Notes under the pieces: model-generated
Told to the model about the DNA's origin: nothing
Database searches by the model: none
Seen by the model: only the letters and a program-made list of their open reading frames with translations
NCBI RefSeq assembly: GCF_021404405.1
Contig: NZ_JABFTV010000012.1
Span: 1-64,000 of the forward strand
Length of the DNA: 64,000 nt
Direction: 5' to 3'
Origin: Billgrantia aerodenitrificans
GTDB lineage: Bacteria > Pseudomonadota > Gammaproteobacteria > Pseudomonadales > Halomonadaceae
Position numbers and translations under genes: made by a program
Shown here: positions 8,543 through 15,895 of the stretch, one piece after another
How positions within the stretch are numbered: the stretch's first letter is position 1
Layout: each line of letters begins with the position of its first letter

Positions 8543-9775
8543 TCAGTGGCGCTTTACCCGCCAGATCCGCCACGCCAGCAACCCAATGATCAACCCGCCC
8601 AGCGGAGTGAGCACGGCCGCCGCCAGATACGGCTGGACCTCGACGCCGAGCCCCTTGAGGCTCTCGAGCCCCAGTTTGAACAGGCTGAAAATGTAATAGC
8701 TGATGACGATGATCGAGAGCCCCTCCACCGCCTTCTGGATCTTGAGCTGGATACTGGCCCGTTCATTCAGGCTATTGAGAATACTGGTGTTCTGCTCCTC
8801 GATCTCGACCTGGGCACGGGTGCGCAGCAGGTCGTTGAGGCGGGCGGCGCTCTCGGCCAGGCGCTGCTGACGCTGATGGATGGCCGCACAGTAATGTACC
8901 GTGGGCCGAAACCGGCGCAGGATGAAGGTGCCCAAGCGCGGACAGTCGCCGACTCTCGCCTCTCTCAACTCCTCGATGCGGGTGAAGACGATACGCGCAT
9001 AGGCATCGGTGGCGCTGAAGCGCTGGCGTGAGCGGCTACCGCTGCGCTCCAGCCGGGCCGAGAGCTGCGACAGCGCCGTCAGCAGCGGGCGCGGGTTGGC
9101 CTCCGCCTGCTCGGCATTGCGGTCGGAAAGCTCGCCCAGCTCCACCTCGTAAGCCTGCAGCTCCAGCGCCAGCTCCTTGGCCAGGGGCAGCGAGAGCGAA
9201 GCCATCATGCGGTAGGTCTCGATTTCCAGCAGGCGGCGCACCATGCGCCCGAGGCGAAAGGCATTGAGGCCCGCGTTGAGCAACAGCAGGCGATTGACGC
9301 CATCGTCGCCGAGGCGAAAGTCGCTCCACACCGTGGCATCGCCACCGCCCACCTGAGAGCCAGCCGGGTCGGCGAAGCCGTAGGCCTCGGCGCTGCCCCG
9401 CCAGGTATCGCCACCTTCCGCCAACACCAGCGTGGCATTGATCAGGGTCGCGCTGCAGGCATCGACGACCTGCGCCAACCAGGCCGGTGGCGCCGGCCAT
9501 GGCTCGCCTCCCGGTGCCTTCGGCACCATCAGGGTGAGGGTGGAGAACTCGGTGTGCCGCTCCCACTTCAGGACCGCGTTATCAAGGGTGACGATCTGCT
9601 GAACCCGCTCGGTCTCGAAGGCAAGGCCGGTGGTCTCACTCAGGCTCGCCAGCAGGCCGGCATGCTCCTCGGCGTCGGCGAGGAAGGCGTAATGGTGGAC
9701 ATGAGCCGGTTCCGCGAAGTAGATCGACGGACGGGCGTGCAGCTCATTGTGCAGATGTTGGCGCTGTGGGTGCAT
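8543..9775 (-). CDS. DUF3422 family membrane-anchored protein
   Basis: A 410-residue protein recognised as DUF3422 by its start, HNELHARPSIYF, and by its C-terminal pair of hydrophobic segments (near residues 340-365 and 375-400) after a helical region rich in Glu/Arg (RLNDLLRTRAQVEIEEQN). The bulk is predicted cytosolic with a C-terminal membrane hairpin. The function of the family is not established. An ATG at 9775 is preferred because it aligns with the usual family start; the ribosome site there is weak, and a TTG at 9835 keeps the frame open. It is convergent with the MFS gene, eight bases apart. Confidence 0.8.
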   Translation of the reverse strand: MHPQRQHLHNELHARPSIYFAEPAHVHHYAFLADAEEHAGLLASLSETTGLAFETERVQQIVTLDNAVLKWERHTEFSTLTLMVPKAPGGEPWPAPPAWLAQVVDACSATLINATLVLAEGGDTWRGSAEAYGFADPAGSQVGGGDATVWSDFRLGDDGVNRLLLLNAGLNAFRLGRMVRRLLEIETYRMMASLSLPLAKELALELQAYEVELGELSDRNAEQAEANPRPLLTALSQLSARLERSGSRSRQRFSATDAYARIVFTRIEELREARVGDCPRLGTFILRRFRPTVHYCAAIHQRQQRLAESAARLNDLLRTRAQVEIEEQNTSILNSLNERASIQLKIQKAVEGLSIIVISYYIFSLFKLGLESLKGLGVEVQPYLAAAVLTPLGGLIIGLLAWRIWRVKRH

Positions 9776-9874
9776 TGCTGGAGAGCCTGAAAGAGAGCGA
9801 GCCTTGAGACTAAAGTCTGCAAAGCACTTCGCCAACCCCGCTTTCGGCCCTAACCCCTCCTCACTTGGGAGGGC

Positions 9875-10792
9875 TCAAGGAGCTTCAGCGACCTTCTCTT
9901 CTGCCACGCGGCTTTGGGCCAGCGTCTCGAGCGGCACCGGCCCCTGCAGGAAGCGCCCCATCCAGGCCAGGGCATTGGGCAGGCTGGCACGCCAGACGCG
10001 CCAGGTGTGCCCGCCGTTGAGCACTTCCATGCTCACCAGCTCGGGCTGGTACGGGAGCAATGCCTGACGTACGACTCGGGCGTAATGCTCGGCGTTGTAG
10101 CGATCGCGATGCCCGGCACTCAGATAGAGCGGCACGACCTCCTCCCGCTCCAGGTAGTCGGTCAGGTAGGCGGTATAGTTGCTGCGCTGCCAGAGTGCTT
10201 CGTCGAACCGTCCCGCCGCATCGAGGAAGGCCGGGTGCCGCCACGCCGAGGAGCGCCGCGGCGGCAGCGGATGATAGCTCGCCGGGCTCAGCGCCGCGGC
10301 GGCGGCGAACAGCTCGGGGCGTTCGAGCATGAAGTTGAGGGTGCCGTAGCCACCGGCGGAGAGCCCGGCGATGGCGCGCCATTCACGCTGCGGTACGACG
10401 CGCCAGGCCTGTTCGATATAGGGCATGAGCTCTGCGAGAAAGGCCGTCCGGGCCGCCTCGTTGTGGCCGTCGATCCACCAGCTCTCGCTGCCGGGCATGA
10501 CGATGACCATGGGCGGAATACGCCCCTCGCGAATCAGGCGATCTGCGGTCTGCCTGAGCCCGCCGCTCTCGACCCAGTCCCGCTCGCTGCCGAAGGAGCC
10601 ATGCAGCAGATACACGACGGGGTAGGCCTGCTCGCTCTCGTGATAGCCTTCCGGCAGGTAGAGCGCGTAGGGGTAGTCGCGCCCCAGAATCTCCGAGGCG
10701 AACCGATGGTAGGTGACCTCGCCGGCCTGCAGCTTACCCATCCAGAGCAGAGCCAGGCTCAGCAGTGCGGCAAGGGTATGTTTGATGGTCAT
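9875..10792 (-). CDS. Secreted esterase of the esterase D / antigen 85-like fold
   Basis: A 305-residue alpha/beta-hydrolase with a signal peptide (MTIKHTLAALLSLALL...LQAGE). The core shows VVYLLHGSFGSERDW (oxyanion region), the nucleophile elbow GLSAGGYGTL (Ser in GLSAGG), an acid in SAGHRDRYN and a histidine in NGGHTWRVW. This is the pattern of periplasmic or secreted esterases such as feruloyl/xylan esterases and IroE-like enzymes. The start at 10792 is chosen for the signal peptide and an AAGGAG upstream; a longer frame extends to 10936 into the divergent gene's leader. It is divergent from a membrane acyltransferase, so the pair could add and remove acyl groups from the same surface polymer, which is only an inference. 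Confidence 0.8.
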   Translation of the reverse strand: MTIKHTLAALLSLALLWMGKLQAGEVTYHRFASEILGRDYPYALYLPEGYHESEQAYPVVYLLHGSFGSERDWVESGGLRQTADRLIREGRIPPMVIVMPGSESWWIDGHNEAARTAFLAELMPYIEQAWRVVPQREWRAIAGLSAGGYGTLNFMLERPELFAAAAALSPASYHPLPPRRSSAWRHPAFLDAAGRFDEALWQRSNYTAYLTDYLEREEVVPLYLSAGHRDRYNAEHYARVVRQALLPYQPELVSMEVLNGGHTWRVWRASLPNALAWMGRFLQGPVPLETLAQSRVAEEKVAEAP

Positions 10793-10934
10793 GGCACTCA
10801 ATGCTCCTTGTGCCGCAGCGTGAACGTTCGCTAGCGTGATAATGGAATCTTTCCGTCTCGACATGGTCCGACATTGAGTCGACGGCGGATGTTCCTCACA
10901 CCAAAGACCTGGCACCAAGGAAGGCAAGACGTTC

Positions 10935-11996
10935 ATGAAGCGGATCGAAGAAATCTACTGGCTGCGCTTCTATGGCTGCCTGGCGGTCTTCGGCTTTCAC
11001 TTTCTCGATCGGCTCAATCAGCATATCGACAACGTCTATGTCGATCTGGCCCGCATCCCGACCGTGCTCGGCACGCCCATCTTCATCTTCATCTCGATCT
11101 TTCTGTTCTCGATGCGCTACGGCAACCAGCCCCCCTCCGGCTTTCTGCTCAAGCGCCTGCAGTACGTGATGGTGCCCTACTTCGTCTACGGCCTGATTTA
11201 TTCGACGACGAAGTACATCAACCTGCATCGTCAGGGTGAACCGGTCGGCCTGGTCGAAAACCTGACCGAATACCTCGTTTTCGCCGGCTGGCACGGCTAT
11301 TTCCTGATCATTGCCATGCAGTTCTACGCCTTTTATTGGCTCTACTGCCGCTATGACCTCGCACGCTGGCTGCCGTCCGGTCCGTGGCTGCTGATCGGCA
11401 GCGTTATCGGCATCGCCTACTGGGGGCTGACCCGCTGGCTCGGCATCGAACCGCCCGGCTATCTGCTGTGGATCGCGCCGCTGGGTTGGATCTACCTGTT
11501 CTTCCTGGCCATGCTGGTGGTGAAGTACTACCCGCAGCTCGCTCCCGAGCGACTGAAGGAAGTGCCCTGGCTCAAGTGGCTGTCCCGGCCGGAGCTGCTG
11601 CTGGCCTACATTGCCGTCATCGTCCTGCTCACGCTGTCGGGCTGGCTGGAGTACTCCTCCAAGGAAACCTGGGTGGTGCCGCTCTTCATCCTGTTCACGC
11701 TGTTCGCCGTGACCCGCTTGCGCAGCCTGCATGCCACACCCATGGTGAAGACCGTCAACCGCTACTCTTTCGGCATCTACCTGGCACACCCCATGTTCTT
11801 CGCCATCGTCGATTTCGCTGGCGAGTTCGTGCCGCTATCCCTGCCCGTGTATGCCCTGCTGTTGATCGTGATCGGTATGGCCGGTTCGATCGTACTGAGC
11901 CGGCTTGCCAACGAGTTGCCGTGGGGCGGCATGCTGTTCGGCAAGACCCTGCACGTGCCGAGCGAGCAGCAGACGCCCGCCCCTCAAGTGCGCTAG
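10935..11996 (+). CDS. Acyltransferase family 3 membrane protein (WecH/IcaC-like)
   Basis: A 353-residue integral membrane acyltransferase with about ten helices. It begins MKRIEEIYWLRFYGCLAVFGFHF, giving the family's early Arg and His in helix 1, then IFIFISIFLFS and late FGIYLAHPMFF, typical of WecH, OafA-core and IcaC-like O-acetyltransferases. The likely role is acylation of a surface polysaccharide or lipid-linked sugar at the inner membrane. AAGGAAGG lies upstream of the ATG. It is divergent from a secreted esterase gene 142 bases away. The acceptor is unknown. Confidence 0.85.
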   Translation: MKRIEEIYWLRFYGCLAVFGFHFLDRLNQHIDNVYVDLARIPTVLGTPIFIFISIFLFSMRYGNQPPSGFLLKRLQYVMVPYFVYGLIYSTTKYINLHRQGEPVGLVENLTEYLVFAGWHGYFLIIAMQFYAFYWLYCRYDLARWLPSGPWLLIGSVIGIAYWGLTRWLGIEPPGYLLWIAPLGWIYLFFLAMLVVKYYPQLAPERLKEVPWLKWLSRPELLLAYIAVIVLLTLSGWLEYSSKETWVVPLFILFTLFAVTRLRSLHATPMVKTVNRYSFGIYLAHPMFFAIVDFAGEFVPLSLPVYALLLIVIGMAGSIVLSRLANELPWGGMLFGKTLHVPSEQQTPAPQVR

Positions 11997-12002
11997 GCTA
12001 AT

Positions 12003-12059
12003 CCAAGGCGAGGGTCCTAAGCCAAGGCGAGGGTCCTAAGCCAGGGCGAGGGTCAATGG
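12003..12059. repeat. Three tandem copies of a 19-base unit
   Basis: The unit CCAAGGCGAGGGTCCTAAG occurs at 12003-12021 and exactly again at 12022-12040; a third copy at 12041-12059 differs in a few bases (CCAGGGCGAGGGTCAATGG). The array lies between the acyltransferase stop and the universal stress gene, 44 bases before its start codon, so it is in the promoter or leader of that gene. Confidence 0.9.
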
Positions 12060-12102
12060 GCCGTTCTGCCATCCCACTCATTGGACTTCAGGGGGAATTC
12101 GC

Positions 12103-12990
12103 ATGCGTGAGCCTCTTTCGCTCGTGATCGTACCGGTGGACGGCTCGCCCACGGCAGATGCCGCTACGCGACATGCCGCACTGCTCACCGACCTGTTGAA
12201 GGCGCGGCTGCAGCTGGTGCACGTCATGCCCCTCAATCCGGCCGAGCTCAGCGACGTGCCGGCAAACCGCCTCGCCGAAATGGACCGCGACCGCGCCCAG
12301 CGGCTGGAAGCCACACAGGCGGCCTTTGCCCATGCTAGAAAGCTCGTTCCCGAGGCCCTACAACCTTCAACGCAGGAAGTGGCTCTGGAAGAGAAGGGCT
12401 TCGTGCGCCACCCCGCCCGCACAATCATCGAACATGCTCGCAGCCAGCCTGGCTGTCTGCTGGTGATAGGAGCGCGCCACCTGAGCGATTTCGCCAAGTT
12501 CATGGAGGGCAGCGTGAGCGACGAGATTGTGCACAAGGTCGACCGCCCGATCACCATCGTTCACCCGGAAGCCACCACAAGCGGCGAAGGTATCGACAGC
12601 GTGCTGCTACCGGTCGATGGCTCCCCACACAGCCACCGCGCCGCCGCCTTGGCCGGGGAGCTGGCGCGACGTGCCGGAGCCTCGGTGGAGCTGCTGTTCT
12701 GCCGCCCGGCAGATACGCCGCAGCCCACCTCGGAGGAGCGAGGCGAGTCCGAGCGGGTCTTCGAGGAGGCGCGCCAGCACCTCGGGGATGTCCCGGCCGG
12801 CATCGCCACTCGCATGCTGGTGGGTGAGGATTATGCAGTGGCAATCACCGACTTCGCTCATGGCCTTCCCGGCAATCCCGTTATCGTCATGGGCCGCCGC
12901 GGGCTGGGTGCTCTGCACGAAAAACTGGTCGGCAGCGTGAGCCATCGCGTAATCGATCTGGCCCACTGCCCGGTAACCGTCATGGTATAG
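12103..12990 (+). CDS. Tandem universal stress protein (UspA x2)
   Basis: A 295-residue protein made of two UspA domains (about residues 4-145 and 162-295), like E. coli UspE. The second domain has the nucleotide-binding pattern Gly-x2-Gly-x9-Gly-Ser (MGRRGLGALHEKLVGSVS) followed by HCPVTVMV. In the first domain the corresponding run reads GARHLSDFAKFMEGSVS, with one glycine replaced by histidine, so ATP binding there is less certain. Such proteins are cytosolic and induced by starvation or stress. AGGGGGAA lies upstream of the ATG, and a 19-base tandem repeat precedes that. Confidence 0.9.
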   Translation: MREPLSLVIVPVDGSPTADAATRHAALLTDLLKARLQLVHVMPLNPAELSDVPANRLAEMDRDRAQRLEATQAAFAHARKLVPEALQPSTQEVALEEKGFVRHPARTIIEHARSQPGCLLVIGARHLSDFAKFMEGSVSDEIVHKVDRPITIVHPEATTSGEGIDSVLLPVDGSPHSHRAAALAGELARRAGASVELLFCRPADTPQPTSEERGESERVFEEARQHLGDVPAGIATRMLVGEDYAVAITDFAHGLPGNPVIVMGRRGLGALHEKLVGSVSHRVIDLAHCPVTVMV

Positions 12991-13009
12991 CGCTGCATGG
13001 TGCAGCGCT
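12989..13009. terminator. Hairpin between convergent usp and DUF3581 genes
   Basis: A perfect 9-base-pair stem with a 3-base loop (AGCGCTGCA at 12989-12997, TGCAGCGCT at 13001-13009) begins at the universal stress gene's stop codon. It has no T-run but sits exactly where a bidirectional terminator is expected. Confidence 0.55.
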
Positions 13010-13030
13010 CAGTGCCCTCGATACTTCACT

Positions 13031-13750
13031 TCAGGCTTCCTGCGCGCTCTCGTAGGCCGCCTTTAGCCGGTAGAACTCGGCGACGATTGCCTCCATGGCC
13101 GCCGGGTCGTACTCGCTGAGCCCACTGACGACCAGCTTCTTCGATCCGCTGCCCACCACCTCTCCGCGGTCGACGATACGAAACTCGAGCTTCACGTCGC
13201 CGCGCTTGCCGTTGACCTCCAGGCGGGAATCGACCAGTTCCAGGGTCGGGCCGGTGAGATCGGTGCGCTCGAGCGAGAAGCCCATGCTGTCGTAGATCAC
13301 CAACGGTCGCTTGGGATTGAACATCACGCCCTGCTCTTCGAGCAGTGGCTTGAGCACGTGAGGAAAGTTCTTCCCGGAAAAGGCCACGTAGCAGCGCGTG
13401 AAGGCCTCGATGACGGCGGCATCATGGTTCTCAGCGCCGGAGCGCCCAACCTCCAGGTACTGCTTGCCCTCTTCGTCCTTGACCTCCACCTGGCCCGAGT
13501 CGCTCTCCTCGAGGCTAAGCGGCGTGCCGTCTCCCACCATGCTGCGAAAATGGAAATCCATCCGCTGCGAGAGACCGAAACGGCTCAGAACAAGAGCAAA
13601 GAGTAGATCCCCAGGAACGCAGAAGCGCCGGGCATCGGCATCGTGTATCGGATTGAAGTCGCCGGCAATGCGCTTGGCGAAGTCACTTGCCTGCTGGGCC
13701 GAGATACGCACGCGTGAGCCCGTCTGGGTATGGTAAGGATCGAGAAACAT
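13031..13750 (-). CDS. DUF3581 family protein, hotdog-like
   Basis: A 239-residue cytosolic protein matching the DUF3581 family in its first third: ISAQQASDFAKRIAGDFNPIHDADARRFCVPGDLLFALVL. The DFNPIHDAD stretch resembles the active-site helix of MaoC-type hydratase hotdog domains (D...NPIH), so a hotdog fold that binds an acyl group is plausible. No catalytic role is known. The start at 13750 gives the usual family opening MFLDPY; twelve extra residues would be added by a start at 13786. No operon partners are visible on this strand. Confidence 0.75.
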   Translation of the reverse strand: MFLDPYHTQTGSRVRISAQQASDFAKRIAGDFNPIHDADARRFCVPGDLLFALVLSRFGLSQRMDFHFRSMVGDGTPLSLEESDSGQVEVKDEEGKQYLEVGRSGAENHDAAVIEAFTRCYVAFSGKNFPHVLKPLLEEQGVMFNPKRPLVIYDSMGFSLERTDLTGPTLELVDSRLEVNGKRGDVKLEFRIVDRGEVVGSGSKKLVVSGLSEYDPAAMEAIVAEFYRLKAAYESAQEA

Positions 13751-14241
13751 GAGTGATCTGGCCTGTCCTTGGTTGGAATGCCTCAAGATAGCGATGATGA
13801 TGCCACACTTTTGCCTCGACGAGGCCCCTTCAGGCCGGGTAGGGCACAGGAAGAGCGCCTGTCGGCTAGCCGGGCGCCGCTACGCCTCGCCCGGCCCCAT
13901 ATAACCCGTTGAATCTATGTTACTGTGCAGAGGGGGTGTTGGTGGCATCATGACTGCCATGGCCCGGGCTAGTCTCGTCACGGCGGTGAAATGCCTATAT
14001 TGTGCAACGACACCCAGAGGCTAAAGTACGATACATAATCATCAGGGAGCATGACTTGCCGAAAACAGGGTGGAATTCGGCAAGGGGGATCGGGGGATAT
14101 CATTATCGATACGCTCATGAAGTCCTGGCTTTTCGCCGCTGCCAATGGGCCAGGCATGAGAGTCGTCTTGTCCGACGGCATCGTGTCGCAGCCATTCGCA
14201 CTCGCCACGCAGCATCGGCCCAACCTTCGAGAAGGTGGCGC
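13751..14241. other. 491-base gene-free divergent region with two hairpins
   Basis: No credible gene is visible. The region lies between the leftward DUF3581 gene and the rightward binding-protein/porin/GGDEF run. It holds a GC hairpin (13869-13876 with 13888-13895) and a perfect 9-base-pair stem with a 12-base loop (14055-14063 with 14076-14084), the latter listed separately. An AT-rich patch around 13985-14045 could hold the promoter of the rightward run, which would then have a leader of about 200 bases. Confidence 0.5.
14055..14084 (+). promoter_or_regulatory. Leader hairpin upstream of the binding-protein/porin operon
   Basis: CTTGCCGAA (14055-14063) and TTCGGCAAG (14076-14084) form a perfect 9-base-pair inverted repeat around the loop AACAGGGTGGAA. 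It lies about 160 bases before the first gene and is not followed by a T-run. It may be an RNA element in the leader or a dyad operator; neither can be decided from sequence. Confidence 0.4.
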
Positions 14242-14676
14242 GTGGCCGGGGTGATCCGTTTGATGCTTCTGCCACTGCTGGTGGCACTTCTGCCTCTGTC
14301 GGCCCATGCCGCGGAGCGGCAGGTCGTGCTCATTGCCCACCCCCAGGTAACCAACGCCGCTCTGACCCGCGACACCACTCGAGCCATCTTTGCCATGCGG
14401 CAGCGCAGCTGGCCGGATGGGCAAGCCGTTCGCGTCTTCGTACTGCCCAACAACCATCCCGTTCATGCCCGCTTCGCCAAAGAGCGGCTCACGGTATATC
14501 CACACCAGCTTCAGCTGGCCTGGGACCGCATGGTCTTCTCGGGTACAGGGCAGGCACCCAGTCAGGTCGGCAGTCAGATCGAGATGCTGGAACGCGTCGC
14601 CACCACGCCTGGCGCCCTAGGGTATCTGGAAAGGGAGTATCTGGATGATCGAGTCCAAGTCATTACCATGGAGTAG
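14242..14676 (+). CDS. Small periplasmic phosphate-binding-like (PBP-like) protein
   Basis: A 144-residue exported protein with a signal peptide (MLLPLLVALLPLSAHAA). The mature part, about 120 residues, resembles one lobe of PstS-type phosphate-binding proteins: VVLIAHPQVTNAALTRDTTRAIFAMRQRSWPDGQ, then MVFSGTGQAPSQVGS and TTPGALGYL, the segments normally lining the ligand cleft. It is far shorter than full binding proteins (about 250-340 residues), so it is a single-lobe family member. GTG at 14242 is chosen for GAAGG six bases upstream; the frame remains open back to 14002 without a signal. Its end overlaps the next gene by 32 bases, which argues for coupled expression with the outer-membrane barrel and the GGDEF-EAL sensor. 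Confidence 0.7.
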   Translation: MAGVIRLMLLPLLVALLPLSAHAAERQVVLIAHPQVTNAALTRDTTRAIFAMRQRSWPDGQAVRVFVLPNNHPVHARFAKERLTVYPHQLQLAWDRMVFSGTGQAPSQVGSQIEMLERVATTPGALGYLEREYLDDRVQVITME

Positions 14677-15856
14677 CCATCACTCGCGCTCGCTGCTGCT
14701 GATGCTTGCCTTGGGTTGGGCACCGGCCGCGATGGCAGAGGGCGTCATGGATACCTTGCAGCTGCACGGGTTCCTGAGCCAGGCGTACGTGGTCTCCGAC
14801 CATAATGACTTCTTCGGGCCCAGCAGCAGTAGCGGCAGCCTCAAGTACACCGAGATCGGTGCCAATGCTTCGATACGGCCGCATAAAGACATTTTGCTCG
14901 CGGCACAGGTGCTCAGCCGCCGAGCCGGCGGCGATGGCAGCGATGCCAGGCCAGCGCTCGACTACGGCGTCATCGACTACCAGCCCTTCTCCAACCAGCA
15001 GCGAACCCTAGGCATTCAGGTCGGGCGCTTCAAGAACCCGCTCGGGTTCTACAATCAGACTCGGGATGTCGCTTTTACCCGGCCAAGCATTCTGCTGCCG
15101 CAGTCGATCTATTTCGACCGCACCCGCTCGCTCGGCCTCGCCGCGGACGGTATGACCGTCTATCACGAGGAACGACTGCCTACCGGCGTCATTCGTACCC
15201 AGGTCGGTGTGGGGGACATCCAGGCCGGGGACGACCTCAGGCGAACCATGCGTCTCGAAGATACTCCCGGCTCACTCGAGCCCCGCCGCTCGGCAATAGG
15301 CCAAGTACGCTACGAGCACGACGGCGGGCGCATCGTAGCGGCTCTCAGTGCCGCCAACGCCCGCGCACGCTTCGTCTCCGACGCCCCAGGGACGAGCGAC
15401 GGCACTTTCGACTTCAAGCCCTGGATCCTCTCGTTGCAATACAACGCGGAACTGTGGAGCCTGACCGGCGAGTATGCGCTGAGACACTCGACGCTGGACG
15501 GCTTCGCCAACCCCTTCCTCAATTTCGATGTCACCGGGGAAAGCTGGTATTTGCAGTATACGCGCCGTTTTCATGAAAATTGGCAGTGGCTGGTTCGCTA
15601 CGACAGCTTGGTCAGCAACACCGACGACCGCTCCGGAAGCAGGTTCGAAGCCATGGGCGGTGGGCCAGCCCACACTCAATATGCCAGGGACATTACGCTG
15701 GGGTTGCAATGGCGCGTGACACCCAGCGTTCTGCTCGCCGCTGAGTATCACCATATCGATGGTACCGCCTGGCTGCCGCTACAGGACGAGCCCGACCCCA
15801 GCGAGACGAGCCGGCGCTGGAACATGCTACTTTTCCAACTCTCGCTGCGCTTCTGA
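14645..15856 (+). CDS. Outer-membrane beta-barrel, porin-like
   Basis: A 403-residue protein with a signal peptide (residues 1-31, ending APAAMAE) and a sequence of alternating beta-strands ending in LSLRF; a C-terminal phenylalanine is the outer-membrane insertion signal. VGRFKNPLGFYNQTRD and IDYQPFSNQ resemble phosphate/alginate-type porins found beside PBP-like genes. The ATG at 14645 follows GGGAG and overlaps the upstream gene by 32 bases. Together with the upstream binding protein and downstream c-di-GMP enzyme it looks like an envelope sensing unit rather than a plain nutrient channel, but the ligand is unknown. Confidence 0.8.
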   Translation: MIESKSLPWSSHHSRSLLLMLALGWAPAAMAEGVMDTLQLHGFLSQAYVVSDHNDFFGPSSSSGSLKYTEIGANASIRPHKDILLAAQVLSRRAGGDGSDARPALDYGVIDYQPFSNQQRTLGIQVGRFKNPLGFYNQTRDVAFTRPSILLPQSIYFDRTRSLGLAADGMTVYHEERLPTGVIRTQVGVGDIQAGDDLRRTMRLEDTPGSLEPRRSAIGQVRYEHDGGRIVAALSAANARARFVSDAPGTSDGTFDFKPWILSLQYNAELWSLTGEYALRHSTLDGFANPFLNFDVTGESWYLQYTRRFHENWQWLVRYDSLVSNTDDRSGSRFEAMGGGPAHTQYARDITLGLQWRVTPSVLLAAEYHHIDGTAWLPLQDEPDPSETSRRWNMLLFQLSLRF

Positions 15857-15895
15857 AGCCATCGCTCCCCATCGAACCGGTCAGGGATTGTCCGC

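Noticed and set aside
13751..14241. c-di-GMP (GEMM) riboswitch before the GGDEF operon
   Set aside because: The conserved GEMM core bases are not found; only two plain hairpins are present.
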